From Symmachiella dynata (GTDB taxonomy: Bacteria > Planctomycetota > Planctomycetia > Planctomycetales > Planctomycetaceae), in NCBI RefSeq assembly GCF_007747995.1, contig NZ_CP036276.1, positions 4,145,001 to 4,209,000 of the forward strand: a stretch of 64,000 nt of DNA, written 5' to 3'. The position numbers and the translations under genes are program-made. The notes beneath the pieces were generated by a model, which had not been told where the DNA came from, did not search any database, and saw only the letters and a list, made by a program, of their open reading frames with translations. Below, piece after piece: positions 52,535 to 61,717 of the stretch (its first letter is position 1; the number at the start of each line of letters is the position of its first letter).

Positions 52535-53269
52535 CTACTGCACGCGAGGCAATCGCTCGGTAATGAAACTCAGCATTCGCTCATCCACATCCGACAACCC
52601 GCCGTTCGCAGACTGCTTTTTCGTCCACAGCAGGTCTTTGGCCTCACCATATTTCTCCCGAGCTGATGCAAAATCCTTCCGCAGTTCGGCAATGCGCGCC
52701 CGTTGGACACCATCCAAAACGCGCCGTGCCGTCGGATCGTTCTCTCCATGTTCCCACGTGTAATCTTCAACGACCTCTTCAAATTGGACGGTCGTGCTCT
52801 TTGCGGAACTCTGTTTGGCTCCGAAGGTCAACAGAAACAGAATTCCGACCGCACATGCCCCCAGGATGATCAGCGACGTCGTATTTTTGTTACCTTTTTT
52901 TTCAGTCGGTTCGTCCGTCGATTGCTCATCATCGTCGTCGTACCGTTCCGTCGATGGAGCTTGCTTCAGTGCCTCTTCAGCCGACTGCAGCATCAGCGCC
53001 GCCTCTCCGCCGATCTCCAATTCCTGCCCCAGGTCCCAGGGATTCGATGCCCCTTCGGGGACTATCTGCCCGGCGATGCGGATTGGTGCTGTGCACCGAT
53101 TGAAGACATAATACCGGCCGCCGCGATGTTGAACCGTCAACGCATGCGGCGCGATTCCTGGGAGCGGCAACTCGCAACCCGCATCGCTGCCGACTCGAAT
53201 CACATCGTCATTGACCCAAAATTCGGTGAGGGCGGCATCTGATGTTTTTGCAAATATTTTGGCGGTCAT
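52535..53269 (-). CDS. FHA-like domain membrane protein at the end of the Tad locus
   Basis: GGAG seven bases before ATG 53269 supports the start. The 244-residue protein starts with an FHA-like fold (about 8-95: DVIRVGSDAGCELPLPGIAP, HALTVQHRGGRYYVFNR, GQELEIGGEAALMLQ). An acidic linker (DDDDEQSTDEPTEKK), one membrane helix (TTSLIILGACAVGILFLLTF, about 130-150) and a helical periplasmic part (RRVLDGVQRARIAELRKDFA) follow. The canonical FHA residues are only partly kept (RVGS is present; an SxxH motif is replaced by APHALTV), so pThr binding is uncertain. Its place 47 bases after TadC suggests a link with pilus assembly or its control. Confidence 0.75.
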   Translation of the reverse strand: MTAKIFAKTSDAALTEFWVNDDVIRVGSDAGCELPLPGIAPHALTVQHRGGRYYVFNRCTAPIRIAGQIVPEGASNPWDLGQELEIGGEAALMLQSAEEALKQAPSTERYDDDDEQSTDEPTEKKGNKNTTSLIILGACAVGILFLLTFGAKQSSAKSTTVQFEEVVEDYTWEHGENDPTARRVLDGVQRARIAELRKDFASAREKYGEAKDLLWTKKQSANGGLSDVDERMLSFITERLPRVQ

Positions 53270-53316
53270 CTGAAGACTCCGGTAGTTAAATTCTGTTTGT
53301 GTACAGGATTAATTTA

Positions 53317-54270
53317 TTAGAAAGGCGAATTTTCAATGGCATCAATCACGAAGGGAGCGACCACAATCAACAGGCAAGCCAACATGACAACCAGCCCCGG
53401 AAAGGTAATCATGGTTTGCGCTTTACCGGCTGCGACTTCGGCCCACTGTGATCGCTTCAGTCGAATTTGATCGGCCATCGTCAAAAAGATCTTGCTGAGC
53501 GGCGTCCCCAGTTCTTCAGCTTTCACAACAGCGAAGACCAATTCGTCAACATCCCCATCGCCTAACCGATTTTGAAACTCCTCAAGTGAGGCCCGCATCG
53601 ACTGCCCCCGTGCCAGGCTACGGAGCACACCGGCGAATTCCTCTCCGACCGGGTGGCCATCGCTCTCATTGACCACGGTTCGCAAACTCTCACGAAACCC
53701 GCCGCCGGCTTGCATCATCAAGGCCAACAAGTCGACGGAAAAAGGCAGGCGTTGTTTGAACCGCGCCATCCGCATCGTGGCGGTGCCCGACAATTTTTGG
53801 ACACCGATACGCAGATAGCAAAAGGCTGCAAAGACGGCGATGAAGCCTGTGACGAACATTCCGGCAAAATTGCTCACCAGGAACCACGCACCGACTCCCA
53901 CGCCGACGGACTCCAGCGCCCGAACAGCCAAATATTCCTCAGCCGTCCACGGAACCGTTGTCCCCCGCAATCGCAACGCGTTCTCAACCCGCGCCGTCCC
54001 TCCCAGCCAGCCCAACAGGGACGAGCCTTTGATTTCTTCAACGAGCGGTTCCAACCAACGATACGTGCGGCTGGCCGTACGGAGTTGAATGCGACGATTT
54101 TCCTCGAACTCCCACGACTCAGCTGCCATGCGGTACGGGCGATAAATCAACGCAAATATCTGGTAGGCCAACCACGCAACCGCAACTCCGCACAACACAC
54201 CGCCCAAAACGAGCGACGTATTCGGCGGCACCGCAGCCGGTTCCGTTGTACTCAAGAAAGCAGTGACCAT
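53317..54270 (-). CDS. tadC: Tad pilus inner-membrane platform protein TadC
   Basis: I choose ATG 54270 because GGAGTGG lies seven bases upstream. The 317-residue protein has an N-terminal helix (VLGGVLCGVAVAWLAYQIFA), a cytosolic region, two further helices (FLVSNFAGMFVTGFIAVFAA), the type II secretion F domain (FKQRLPFSVDLLALMMQAGG, SLRTVVNESDGHPVGEEFAG, VFAVVKAEELGTPLSKIF) and a last helix (GLVVMLACLLIVVAPFVI). With TadB it forms the platform on which the TadA ATPase drives pilus growth. TadB is encoded 78 bases upstream on the same strand. Confidence 0.88.
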   Translation of the reverse strand: MVTAFLSTTEPAAVPPNTSLVLGGVLCGVAVAWLAYQIFALIYRPYRMAAESWEFEENRRIQLRTASRTYRWLEPLVEEIKGSSLLGWLGGTARVENALRLRGTTVPWTAEEYLAVRALESVGVGVGAWFLVSNFAGMFVTGFIAVFAAFCYLRIGVQKLSGTATMRMARFKQRLPFSVDLLALMMQAGGGFRESLRTVVNESDGHPVGEEFAGVLRSLARGQSMRASLEEFQNRLGDGDVDELVFAVVKAEELGTPLSKIFLTMADQIRLKRSQWAEVAAGKAQTMITFPGLVVMLACLLIVVAPFVIDAIENSPF

Positions 54271-54348
54271 CAGTTCCACTCCGAAGTTTAAAACAGTTGT
54301 CTTTTTCGTTATCAAGTATCAGCCGCCACTGGAAAGTGCTCCGCGGCA

Positions 54349-55215
54349 CTAGACATCGCATCGCATAATACGATTGGCCCAGGCGACACCCAGATAGACC
54401 AGTATGGCCACCACACACACCACCAATTGCCCCGCCAATGTACCGAACAACAACGCTCCGGCATGGGGATCAACAAAGTAGAAGAAACCGATAAAAAACA
54501 GTGGGAACACAGCGAGGATTTGTACGATCTGTCGTCCACTGGCCGTGTCGGCTTCCAACTTGCGTTCGATACGTTGATTTTCCTGCAAACTGACACTGAT
54601 GCGGTTCAAGGCTTCGCCAACATTTCCACCGCGGTCCAACGAGACTTCGATGGCTAGGGCGAACAATGTAAACGCGTCGATGTCGAGACGTTGGCGAACT
54701 TCCTCAATGGCATCCCGCAGCGGGCGGCCGCGGTGGTATTCAAATTCAATCCTCCGTAACTCCGAAACCAGCGGCTCGGGAACTTCTTCACAAATCGACG
54801 TTAATCCCTGCGGCAGCGACAATCCCGCTTTGACTGCGTTGGCCAGCCCCATGGTGGCCGACACCATTTGGTCTCGAATGAGTGTGCGGCGGCGTTCGAC
54901 AAGGTAGTGCAAGATGTATCGCGGCGCGACGTAAACCATCACGCCGGTCATCAAGGCCACGGGAAACATCCCGCACACAGCCCACAAGAAAAACACCGAC
55001 CCGATCATAGTCGCCCCCCACAACCGCAACCCAAGCCGCAGTCGGCTGGTTTTCAAACCGAGACGCTGAAACATCTCCGTTTGTTGCGACCATTGCGCCC
55101 CGGCAATGCTATCCCAAACCGCTCCCGCCCGGGCAACGCCCCAGGCCACAGCGGCGAACAGCGAGGCCGATCCGAGCACCAGCGTCATATCAGTTGTGGT
55201 CATTGTGGCAAACAT
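54349..55215 (-). CDS. tadB: Tad pilus inner-membrane platform protein TadB
   Basis: ATG 55215 (288 residues) is preferred over the longer open frame, which would run through an intergenic hairpin repeat. The protein has an N-terminal helix (LVLGSASLFAAVAWGVARAG), a pair of helices around WGATMIGSVFFLWAVCGMFP, the T2SSF domain (RDQMVSATMGLANAVKAGLS, LPQGLTSICEEVPEPL, DAFTLFALAIEVSLDRGGNV, EALNRISVSLQENQRIERKL) and two C-terminal helices. It is paralogous to TadC, as usual in Tad loci, and acts with it and TadA at the inner membrane. Confidence 0.88.
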   Translation of the reverse strand: MFATMTTTDMTLVLGSASLFAAVAWGVARAGAVWDSIAGAQWSQQTEMFQRLGLKTSRLRLGLRLWGATMIGSVFFLWAVCGMFPVALMTGVMVYVAPRYILHYLVERRRTLIRDQMVSATMGLANAVKAGLSLPQGLTSICEEVPEPLVSELRRIEFEYHRGRPLRDAIEEVRQRLDIDAFTLFALAIEVSLDRGGNVGEALNRISVSLQENQRIERKLEADTASGRQIVQILAVFPLFFIGFFYFVDPHAGALLFGTLAGQLVVCVVAILVYLGVAWANRIMRCDV

Positions 55216-55282
55216 CGTGAGTTCCAAGTTCCTACAGTGCGGGGTTAGCGGTACGTTAAAAAAATATTCAAGAGTCGGGTGC

Positions 55283-55305
55283 CACTGCTGGCTTGTCCAG
55301 CAGTG
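55283..55305. repeat. Dispersed hairpin repeat with CTTGT loop, copy 2
   Basis: CACTGCTGG-CTTGT-CCAGCAGTG, preceded by GGGTGC and followed on the plus strand by six Ts. It lies between two minus-strand genes, so the T-run would be useful only to a plus-strand transcript. See copy 1 at 32297-32319. Confidence 0.8.
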
Positions 55306-55338
55306 TTTTTTACCGGACACACGGATTTCAATGTGTGA

Positions 55339-57225
55339 TTAGCGGTAAAAGCCATCGAGTTCGATCAAATCCCCATCAATCAGTTCGTCCATAAAACTCG
55401 GCAGTCTCCCGGTCGGCATCAACTCCAACGTCTTCCCCATTTTTTCGAGAGCAAAAATATCCTTCGTTCGCACGCCGCCGTGCACTTCGTCGATGCCGTC
55501 GATTTCCGTAACTTGCGAAATGCGGCGACGTCCATCCTTCGCTCGATTCAGTTGGACCACCAAGTCGATTGCCGAAGAAATCTGGCGATGAATCGAATCC
55601 ACCGGCAATGCGACCGCTGATTGCACCATGATTTCTAATCGAAGCACTACGTCGGCAGAATTATTGGCGTGAATCGTCGTCAACGAACCATCGTGGCCCG
55701 TGTTCATCGCCTGCAACATGTCCAACGCTTCTGCCCCTCGGCATTCCCCGACGACAATCCGCTCGGGTCGCATCCGTAACGAGTTTTTCACCAAATCGTG
55801 AATCGAATATGCCCCGGTTCCCTCGGTGTTGGCCTTCTTTGTTTCCAACCGCACAACATGTTCTTTGTTGAGTTGTAATTCGGCCGTATCTTCGATCGTG
55901 ACAATCCGTTCTTTGTCCGGAATGAAGTCGCTGAGGCAATTCAGCAAGGTGGTTTTTCCCGTGCCCGTTCCGCCGGAGATTAAAATATTCTTGCGTGCAA
56001 TAACGGCCGCCCGCAGGAACGCCGCTACCGTGTCGCTCATCGCCCCCATGGCGATCAAGTCGTCGATCATCAGCCGTGATGCGGGGAATTTGCGAATCGT
56101 CAGACAGGGTCCACTGACTGCCAGTGGCGGAATCACCGCGTTCACACGGCTGCCGTCCAGCAAACGGGCGTCGACCAGGGGTTGCGACTTATCGATCCGT
56201 CGCCCCACTTTCCCCACGATCCGCTCGATAATTGTCAGCGTGACTTCATCCGAGATAAAACGCCGTCCCGAATTTTCCACAACGCCGTTTTTTTCGACGT
56301 AAATCTGATCCCGGCTGACCACCATAATTTCGCTGACCGTCGGTGTCCGCAACAAATCTTCCAAGGGTCCGTAGCCGAAGACAATGTCTTTGATTTGCTT
56401 CTTCAAGTGCCGCAGTGCCGTATAAAGTCGGAACTCCTCAAATACGTCTCCGCTCAGGCCATCCCAGGCAGTCCAAAACTTTGTCTCCACCAAGGCCATT
56501 TGCTCACTGATGTCGGACACCGCTTCCAGTTCTAGATTGCGAAACATGCGATCGATCACTTGGTCCAACTCGCGTTCCCGGTCCGGAACGGCGGAAACCA
56601 AACGTGCCCAGTCGTGCGACTCACACAGCGGATTGGCCGCATCTTCTTTTTTGCACTGATCAATCAAACGCTCAATGAGTAGATTGCGGACCGCTTGTCC
56701 GGCAATGTGCGTGACCAGCTCCACCTTGTCGGGAGCGGTGATTCCGTTCAGCCGCGCGATTTCATCAATGTTTCGCTCTAGCGACATCAGGTATTCGTCG
56801 CTGTTATTCCGCGGGTCATCGGCATCACCCAAATCCATGTGCGACAGCAATTGGACATGCATGTCGCGGATCAATTCCGACGTCTGAACATCGCCGGCAC
56901 GATGCCGCTCTTCCGGAGTGCTGACTTTGTTTTTTTCCGGCTCCAACGTGAGCGTGAACGGAAACAGTTTGATCTTTTCCGAACCGTCGAGTGCGATCCG
57001 GTCCCCTTGCCATAACGGCGAATCGTTGACTTCGCAGCCATTCAACCCCAAGGCAATCAGTTCCCACCGGTCGCCCCGCCGCGATAGCACAGCAGCTTCC
57101 TCAGCGACGTAGGGGCTTTTCAAGACAATATCATTCCCGACACCGCGTCCAATGCGGACACGATTTCCGACCACGTCGGTAATGAATCGTTCGGATTCCA
57201 GTGCGTTGTTGTACCAAATTTTCAT
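55339..57225 (-). CDS. tadA: Tad pilus secretion ATPase TadA/CpaF with N-terminal FHA domain
   Basis: The 628-residue protein is a CpaF/TadA type II/IV secretion ATPase with an added FHA domain. FHA (about 10-85): [36 protein letters not shown]; the RIGRG arginine is kept, and N in LNGCEVND fits the pThr-contacting asparagine. A helical part (about 110-290) precedes the ATPase: [20 protein letters not shown], Walker [16 protein letters not shown] (about 415-430), Asp box IEDTAELQL, Walker [21 protein letters not shown] and His box [10 protein letters not shown]. It powers assembly of Flp pili from the cytosolic side. FHA fusion suggests recruitment or switching by a phosphoprotein. The ribosome binding site is weak. 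Confidence 0.92.
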   Translation of the reverse strand: MKIWYNNALESERFITDVVGNRVRIGRGVGNDIVLKSPYVAEEAAVLSRRGDRWELIALGLNGCEVNDSPLWQGDRIALDGSEKIKLFPFTLTLEPEKNKVSTPEERHRAGDVQTSELIRDMHVQLLSHMDLGDADDPRNNSDEYLMSLERNIDEIARLNGITAPDKVELVTHIAGQAVRNLLIERLIDQCKKEDAANPLCESHDWARLVSAVPDRERELDQVIDRMFRNLELEAVSDISEQMALVETKFWTAWDGLSGDVFEEFRLYTALRHLKKQIKDIVFGYGPLEDLLRTPTVSEIMVVSRDQIYVEKNGVVENSGRRFISDEVTLTIIERIVGKVGRRIDKSQPLVDARLLDGSRVNAVIPPLAVSGPCLTIRKFPASRLMIDDLIAMGAMSDTVAAFLRAAVIARKNILISGGTGTGKTTLLNCLSDFIPDKERIVTIEDTAELQLNKEHVVRLETKKANTEGTGAYSIHDLVKNSLRMRPERIVVGECRGAEALDMLQAMNTGHDGSLTTIHANNSADVVLRLEIMVQSAVALPVDSIHRQISSAIDLVVQLNRAKDGRRRISQVTEIDGIDEVHGGVRTKDIFALEKMGKTLELMPTGRLPSFMDELIDGDLIELDGFYR

Positions 57226-57252
57226 AATGACTGCGGCTTACTATTACAAGTC

Positions 57253-57329
57253 GTTTTAAAACCCTCTGATGCGTCTCACTGACTATGATCCGCAAGTTTT
57301 CAGAACTAGCTCAACCGGGTTTTAAAAAC
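57253..57329. repeat. Inverted repeat before the FHA-TadA gene
   Basis: GTTTTAAAACCC (57253-57264) and GGGTTTTAAAAAC (57317-57329) are inverted copies 52 bases apart; each arm is itself nearly palindromic (GTTTTAAAAC). They lie in the 175-base gap between the CpaB and TadA genes. They could be a regulator binding site or form a cruciform or mRNA structure; no T-run follows. Confidence 0.45.
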
Positions 57330-57400
57330 TGGTTTTAGGGAAGAAATTCGTCGTTCTGTCAGCTGTGATGTCCGTTGTGTCAAATTGTCGCCGGTCCTAT

Positions 57401-58066
57401 TCAGCCGTCCAAAAACACACCTAACACACGTTCGACGGAATGCGTTTCCATGGCTTGCGACAGCCGCTCCATCCGCTCGTCGTCCCATTTGACGGCAACT
57501 TTGATGTATCCATTCGACCGAGCCGCATCTTCTTCACCAGAAACGTCGAACCCGCCGACTTCCAAGACGCGGAACGGGCCGATCTTCTGATCAGTCGTCG
57601 CATTCGCCACATAATTGGTGCGAGCGTCGCCTCGCAATTTGGTCGTGTCGGTTCCCACACGAAAACTGACTTGCTGCCCCGCGCGGATGTCTTTCGGCAC
57701 AGCCTGCAGATCACGAAAGGCGACGTGAAACTCCAATTCGCCCGGTTCCGCTGAAAGCTTCAACGTGGGAGCCGTGGCATCCCGCCAAAACACGATATCC
57801 CCCGCCTGCAAGTTGCGTGGCACCGGACGTTGATAAAGCACTGCCCGTTCTTTCCAAGGCACGAATGTCTTTGATAAGTCCGACCGTTCGCCTTGCAAGG
57901 AGACCTTGGTGAGGTTGTCGCCCGAAAAGCTTTCGCCCGCTTTCAAGTCCTCGCTCACGCGCACAAAATACTGCGGCTGGATCCGAGCACTCACCGTCTT
58001 GTAGTTCAAAAATGCTGCGACCAAGCCTAAGCCGATCGGCAATGCGAGTTTTGTTAAATGATTCAT
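57401..58066 (-). CDS. cpaB: Flp pilus assembly protein CpaB/RcpC (SAF domain)
   Basis: AAGGTG precedes ATG 58066. The 221-residue protein has an N-terminal membrane anchor (LALPIGLGLVAAFLNYKTVS), a SAF-like domain (YFVRVSEDLKAGESFSGDNL, ERAVLYQRPVPRNLQAGDIV) and a C-terminal beta-rich RcpC-like region (PKDIRAGQQVSFRVGTDTTK). CpaB/RcpC proteins are periplasmic and stabilise the secretin or pilus base; the SAF fold is related to antifreeze and pilus chaperone domains. Sequence agreement with classical CpaB is modest but length, topology and place in the locus support it. The next gene upstream ends 30 bases away. Confidence 0.75.
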   Translation of the reverse strand: MNHLTKLALPIGLGLVAAFLNYKTVSARIQPQYFVRVSEDLKAGESFSGDNLTKVSLQGERSDLSKTFVPWKERAVLYQRPVPRNLQAGDIVFWRDATAPTLKLSAEPGELEFHVAFRDLQAVPKDIRAGQQVSFRVGTDTTKLRGDARTNYVANATTDQKIGPFRVLEVGGFDVSGEEDAARSNGYIKVAVKWDDERMERLSQAMETHSVERVLGVFLDG

Positions 58067-58096
58067 AAAACACCTTGTGAGTTAGAAAAGTCAGAT

Positions 58097-58972
58097 TCAG
58101 CGAATCACTTGAGGACTGCGAACGAACAGCACATAGTCCGAGGGGGTACCCGGAGCGGCCAAGACATGGACCTGCACAATCTCCGAGCCGCGCGTCAACT
58201 GAAAGGAATTGGGATCGGTCTTCGCGACGGGCAACGCGTTCACCTTCCAACCGGCGTGTTGCCAAGCCAGGGACGCTTGCTCCAGTCCGCCGTGCAGTTG
58301 CACAATTTCGCATTGCAAAGTGCCATCCGCATTGCGACGGGCCGCGACTCGCTGTGAACCGTTCGGCAAAGTCGTCAGGAACTCTTGGTGGTCCACCGTC
58401 AATGCTTGCGGCACACATCCCCGGAGCATGACGACCATCCAGTGGCCGTCCCCACGCGGGACCGCCACATTTCCCCCCAGAAAGTGGTCGGTCCCGCCCC
58501 CGTTACGAAAGTACATGCGAACGCGTACAGAGGGTTCGTCCATGCCGTACACGTGAACGTCCTGGTCGGTTGCCAGCTCAGCCATGCGCGACTTGAATTG
58601 ATTGATCATCACCGACAAGTCGTTGGCGACGGAAAACGGGATCTCGTTAGCAGCCGGAGCTTGGGATAAAATCGCATCGACGCGGCTTTCATCTGTTTGC
58701 AATAACTCGATGCTGACCGGCATTCCGGTGACTTCCCACCGCCCGCGGAGCATCTCAATCGTCACCGCCGGCATTTGTGGGAACGCATCGTTCTCAACGA
58801 CCTGAGGAGCTTGGGCTGCTTCGCTGGAAAACAAGGTCTTCAGCGCGCCGCCCGTTGTAATCCCCGCCCAGATCAGCAGGACGATAATCAGAATCCGTCC
58901 CGCCCGGGTCGCGATTTTTGCCGCCCCGCTTTTCTCTTCTGTGGGGCGAGTTTTTTCGGAAAGGCTCGACAT
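58097..58972 (-). CDS. Membrane-anchored periplasmic protein in the Tad locus, unknown function
   Basis: GGCGGGAAAC directly before ATG 58972 favours this start (291 residues) over TTG 58984. The N-terminus is cytosolic and polar (SLSEKTRPTEEKSGAAK), followed by one helix (ILIIVLLIWAGITTGGALKT) and a periplasmic region. This includes ITIEMLRGRWEV, HVYGMDEPSVRVRMYFRNGG, HWMVVMLRGCVPQALTVD and CEIVQLHGGLEQASLAWQ, and ends in PSDYVLFVRSPQ. I do not recognise a family. Its place between TadE-like and CpaB genes and the shared strand suggest a structural or quality-control role in pilus assembly. Confidence 0.65.
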   Translation of the reverse strand: MSSLSEKTRPTEEKSGAAKIATRAGRILIIVLLIWAGITTGGALKTLFSSEAAQAPQVVENDAFPQMPAVTIEMLRGRWEVTGMPVSIELLQTDESRVDAILSQAPAANEIPFSVANDLSVMINQFKSRMAELATDQDVHVYGMDEPSVRVRMYFRNGGGTDHFLGGNVAVPRGDGHWMVVMLRGCVPQALTVDHQEFLTTLPNGSQRVAARRNADGTLQCEIVQLHGGLEQASLAWQHAGWKVNALPVAKTDPNSFQLTRGSEIVQVHVLAAPGTPSDYVLFVRSPQVIR

Positions 58973-59284
58973 GTTTCCCGCCAATTTGTGATGAGGAAAA
59001 CCGCGAGGCGAACCCGACGTTCGCCCCTGCGGCTACCTAGTTGATCACAAACTCGCGTAAAAACCGGACATCTGCAGCACAGATTCTTTCAGGAAATTGC
59101 CGCAGACACCTTTCGCGACGCCTCCAACAAAACCAACTTCCCTAACTGCTTTATTTATATACAGTTAAGACACAGCCTAAATCATGGCCCTGTCACCGCA
59201 TCCAGGCGATCTGAATGCGAGGGGACCGGGCTGCGTGTGGCAGGGTCCCATGCCGTCAATGCAACTCGATCCCCACCGCCAAGC
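58973..59284. other. Intergenic region, possible internal promoter
   Basis: This 312-base gap within the Tad locus is more AT-rich than its surroundings. The minus strand reads TTAACTGTATATAAATAAAG around 59152-59171, where TATAAA could be a -10 element; no good -35 is visible. It may hold a promoter for the genes from 58972 down to the ATPase. Confidence 0.35.
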
Positions 59285-60085
59285 TCAGATTGGTAGCTGG
59301 TTGCCAAAGTTGTCCAGTTCACCCATCGCGTCCTGAATTTCGCTGATCTGATTATACAGTTCTTGAATTTGCTGCTGCAGTGCCTGGATCTGTCCCCAAT
59401 CCGGCGGATCGGCGTCTTTCAATTCTTCGATTTGCTCTTTGAGGTCCTCGATTTTTTCATTTAGCTCTGCAATCTTCTTCACCGCATCCGCTTTCCCCTG
59501 GGTGAGTGCATCCACAACATCACTGCCATCGAGCAGTGAACCGACGTTGGCAATCAGATCAGCGCTCAACAGGTCGGCGAAACCGGACATATCGGGCATC
59601 GAAATATCTCCCAGATCCAGCGAAGTGAAAAGGTTCGACGGAACCAACCGCCCCCGATCAGTGCTCGGCACGCGCCGGTGATCCCATGCTCCTCCCAACA
59701 CAAAATGATTGGCGTCGGTCGTCAGATTTTGGGACTCGTACCCCGGATGCGCCACGGCCACGGAGCGACTGTCGTTGCCTTCCAACAGACCGGCGTTAGT
59801 CGCATACCCCGGCCCCAGCGCCAGGATCACACCCAAAGCCCCCGTGCCGGCCACATTACTATTGGTTTGAGAGTAGGTTGGTGAGTCTTGCCATTCATTG
59901 TTCCGTTCCCGCCACGCATTATGCCGCGCGGTGACGGCACTTTGCGACTTCGTCAGCCCCGCGCTAGCCAGCGTGAAGATCACCGCCAACGCCCCCACTA
60001 AAAAGGGAAGGCACAGGACCAATTCAATCGGAGCCGCCCCACGACGGCGCGATGTGGCGAGTTTTTGTTTACGGTTGTTTTTCAT
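59285..60085 (-). CDS. TadE-like pseudopilin with C-terminal coiled coil
   Basis: ATG 60085 follows GGGTGATCACA; a GTG at 60094 is an alternative. The 266-residue protein begins with a basic leader and a TadE-type segment RRRGAAPIELVLCLPFLVGA: cleavage after the Gly would leave E at +5 of the mature chain (AAPIE), as in type IVb pseudopilins. The rest is unusual: a polar region, then about 75 residues of strong heptad-like helix (KKIAELNEKIEDLKEQIEEL, IQALQQQIQELYNQISEIQD). A long coiled coil on a pseudopilin could extend from the membrane and tether the pilus base. TadE-type proteins are normally 150-200 residues. Confidence 0.78.
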   Translation of the reverse strand: MKNNRKQKLATSRRRGAAPIELVLCLPFLVGALAVIFTLASAGLTKSQSAVTARHNAWRERNNEWQDSPTYSQTNSNVAGTGALGVILALGPGYATNAGLLEGNDSRSVAVAHPGYESQNLTTDANHFVLGGAWDHRRVPSTDRGRLVPSNLFTSLDLGDISMPDMSGFADLLSADLIANVGSLLDGSDVVDALTQGKADAVKKIAELNEKIEDLKEQIEELKDADPPDWGQIQALQQQIQELYNQISEIQDAMGELDNFGNQLPI

Positions 60086-60211
60086 TGTGATCACCCGCGC
60101 AATTTATGTTTGCCTTGGCCTCGCCAAGTGTTATTAAAAATGCCCTCTACGAAAGTCCGCACCCCAAATGAGCCATTTGATACAACCCGATGTCGGTTGC
60201 TTTATCCACGT

Positions 60212-61717
60212 TTAATGATGAACCATCGGCGAGGCGCTGACAGTCCGTTCCAACACACTGCGAAACGGCTCCTGGACCATGGCTGTCGGTTGAGCGGTCA
60301 GCATGCGATTGTTCGTCACCGGGACGAGTTTTGCCTGCCAATTCAGTCTGATCGTCGGAAATCCCGTGCTCCGTTCATCAGTCGGGCATTCCACTGGTCG
60401 ATCTTGCCAGTTCAACGTATCCCACCCCAGTGCCGCTTGACGGCTTTGAACGCTTTGAAGCGGTTCTTGAGGATTCGCGTTGTAGAACATTGCCTGGGCA
60501 AAGTTCACCATGCCATCCTCCTGCGATTGTGTATAAACGACCGGTGAAATGACCGGCGGCCGTTCGCGATGCGCAAAGCCCACCATGGTGAACATGTTGT
60601 CTGCTGCTTGGGAATCGGTCGTCCAGTCTTCGTGCCCTTTGTCGGGATCTTTCACATCGGCCATCATCAACAGTTCCATAATCCCGTCGACTTGCAGCCG
60701 CCGACTGACGACGATCGTGCATTCGTTTGTGTGTGTCTCATAAAATCCTTGCGCCCCGGAAAACGTGAGCCAGTTTCGCATGAAATCGAGAATCGGTTTG
60801 CGATGGAATGTCACCCAAGGGTACGTCGCACGGACGAATTGGGTTTTCGCAACATCCGCATCCGAGCTATCACTGGTCAGATCCTCACCCACCGGATCCG
60901 CCTCCAACGGCAGCATCAAATTCGGCAGTGCGACAAAACCAGTCGTGTCGTTCCGCTCAGCGACCTCTTTCGCCGCTGCCAATCCGACGGCCGGTATTCC
61001 AGCCTGAACAACAACGGTGTACCCCTTCACTGCCGGCAAAACGACTTTTTGCAGTGCCTGCGAAACCGGTTTGAGCCCCGACGCGATTAAGTGAATACCC
61101 TTCAAGACCATGTACTCTTGATAGACTTTCAACTCGACCGCAGTGGCAGCAATGTCCAGGGCGATACCAACCGCGTACGTATAGGGAATCGCTTCCAAGA
61201 CAGCCGCAACCGCCTTCCCGCCGTAGGCCACCGTTAGAATAATTTTCAGTTGAGTTTTTGAATCCAACAGCGTCCGCTCGGCTTCGATTCCATCTTCTTG
61301 GCGAACCGTGTCGTAGACTTCGTCCTGCGGAGCAATTGCCGCACTCTGGGCCAAGTTGTACGCAATCTCCAACGCCGCATCTTCTGCCTGCGTCGCTTCT
61401 TTCTGATTGGTGTCATCCAAATCCTCACCACCAATCGCCTCATGCAGCACGACAAATGCGTTGATCTCGCCCATGACATGATTGGCCATCGTCACCGCAT
61501 TCATCCCGCGGGCATGCCACAGTGCGGCAGTATAGGCGGTCGCGTCGGCTGAGTTTTGTACCTCGACCTTGTGCCGCACAATATTGCCGGCATTGACCAC
61601 CAGACCCATCAAAATGGTGCATAACAAGATCGCGACCACATTCACGACCGAGATAAAACCCGCTTCGGACGAATGCAATGCGGTGATTGTGCTCGATGTT
61701 TTAGATGGCTGAGTCAT
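60212..61717 (-). CDS. TadG-like Flp pilus assembly protein
   Basis: The 501-residue protein shows the N-terminal TadG-like domain: a hydrophobic segment in EAGFISVVNVVAILLCTILM, followed by VNAGNIVRHKVEVQNSADAT and AYTAALWHARGMNAVTMANH. The segment 'NSADATAYTAALWHARGMNA' is typical of Tad-locus proteins from planctomycetes. No intact vWA metal-binding motif (MIDAS) is apparent in the long C-terminal part, which distinguishes it from canonical TadG. The start overlaps the upstream TadE-like gene by 17 bases and has GGGGATCG five bases upstream, so translation is probably coupled. It should be anchored in the inner membrane with its bulk in the periplasm. Confidence 0.8.
   Translation of the reverse strand: MTQPSKTSSTITALHSSEAGFISVVNVVAILLCTILMGLVVNAGNIVRHKVEVQNSADATAYTAALWHARGMNAVTMANHVMGEINAFVVLHEAIGGEDLDDTNQKEATQAEDAALEIAYNLAQSAAIAPQDEVYDTVRQEDGIEAERTLLDSKTQLKIILTVAYGGKAVAAVLEAIPYTYAVGIALDIAATAVELKVYQEYMVLKGIHLIASGLKPVSQALQKVVLPAVKGYTVVVQAGIPAVGLAAAKEVAERNDTTGFVALPNLMLPLEADPVGEDLTSDSSDADVAKTQFVRATYPWVTFHRKPILDFMRNWLTFSGAQGFYETHTNECTIVVSRRLQVDGIMELLMMADVKDPDKGHEDWTTDSQAADNMFTMVGFAHRERPPVISPVVYTQSQEDGMVNFAQAMFYNANPQEPLQSVQSRQAALGWDTLNWQDRPVECPTDERSTGFPTIRLNWQAKLVPVTNNRMLTAQPTAMVQEPFRSVLERTVSASPMVHH

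Noticed and set aside
55283-55311. Hairpin plus T-run as a terminator
   Set aside because: The T-run is on the plus strand while both neighbouring genes are on the minus strand, and the other copy of the same hairpin has no T-run. It is better described as a dispersed repeat.
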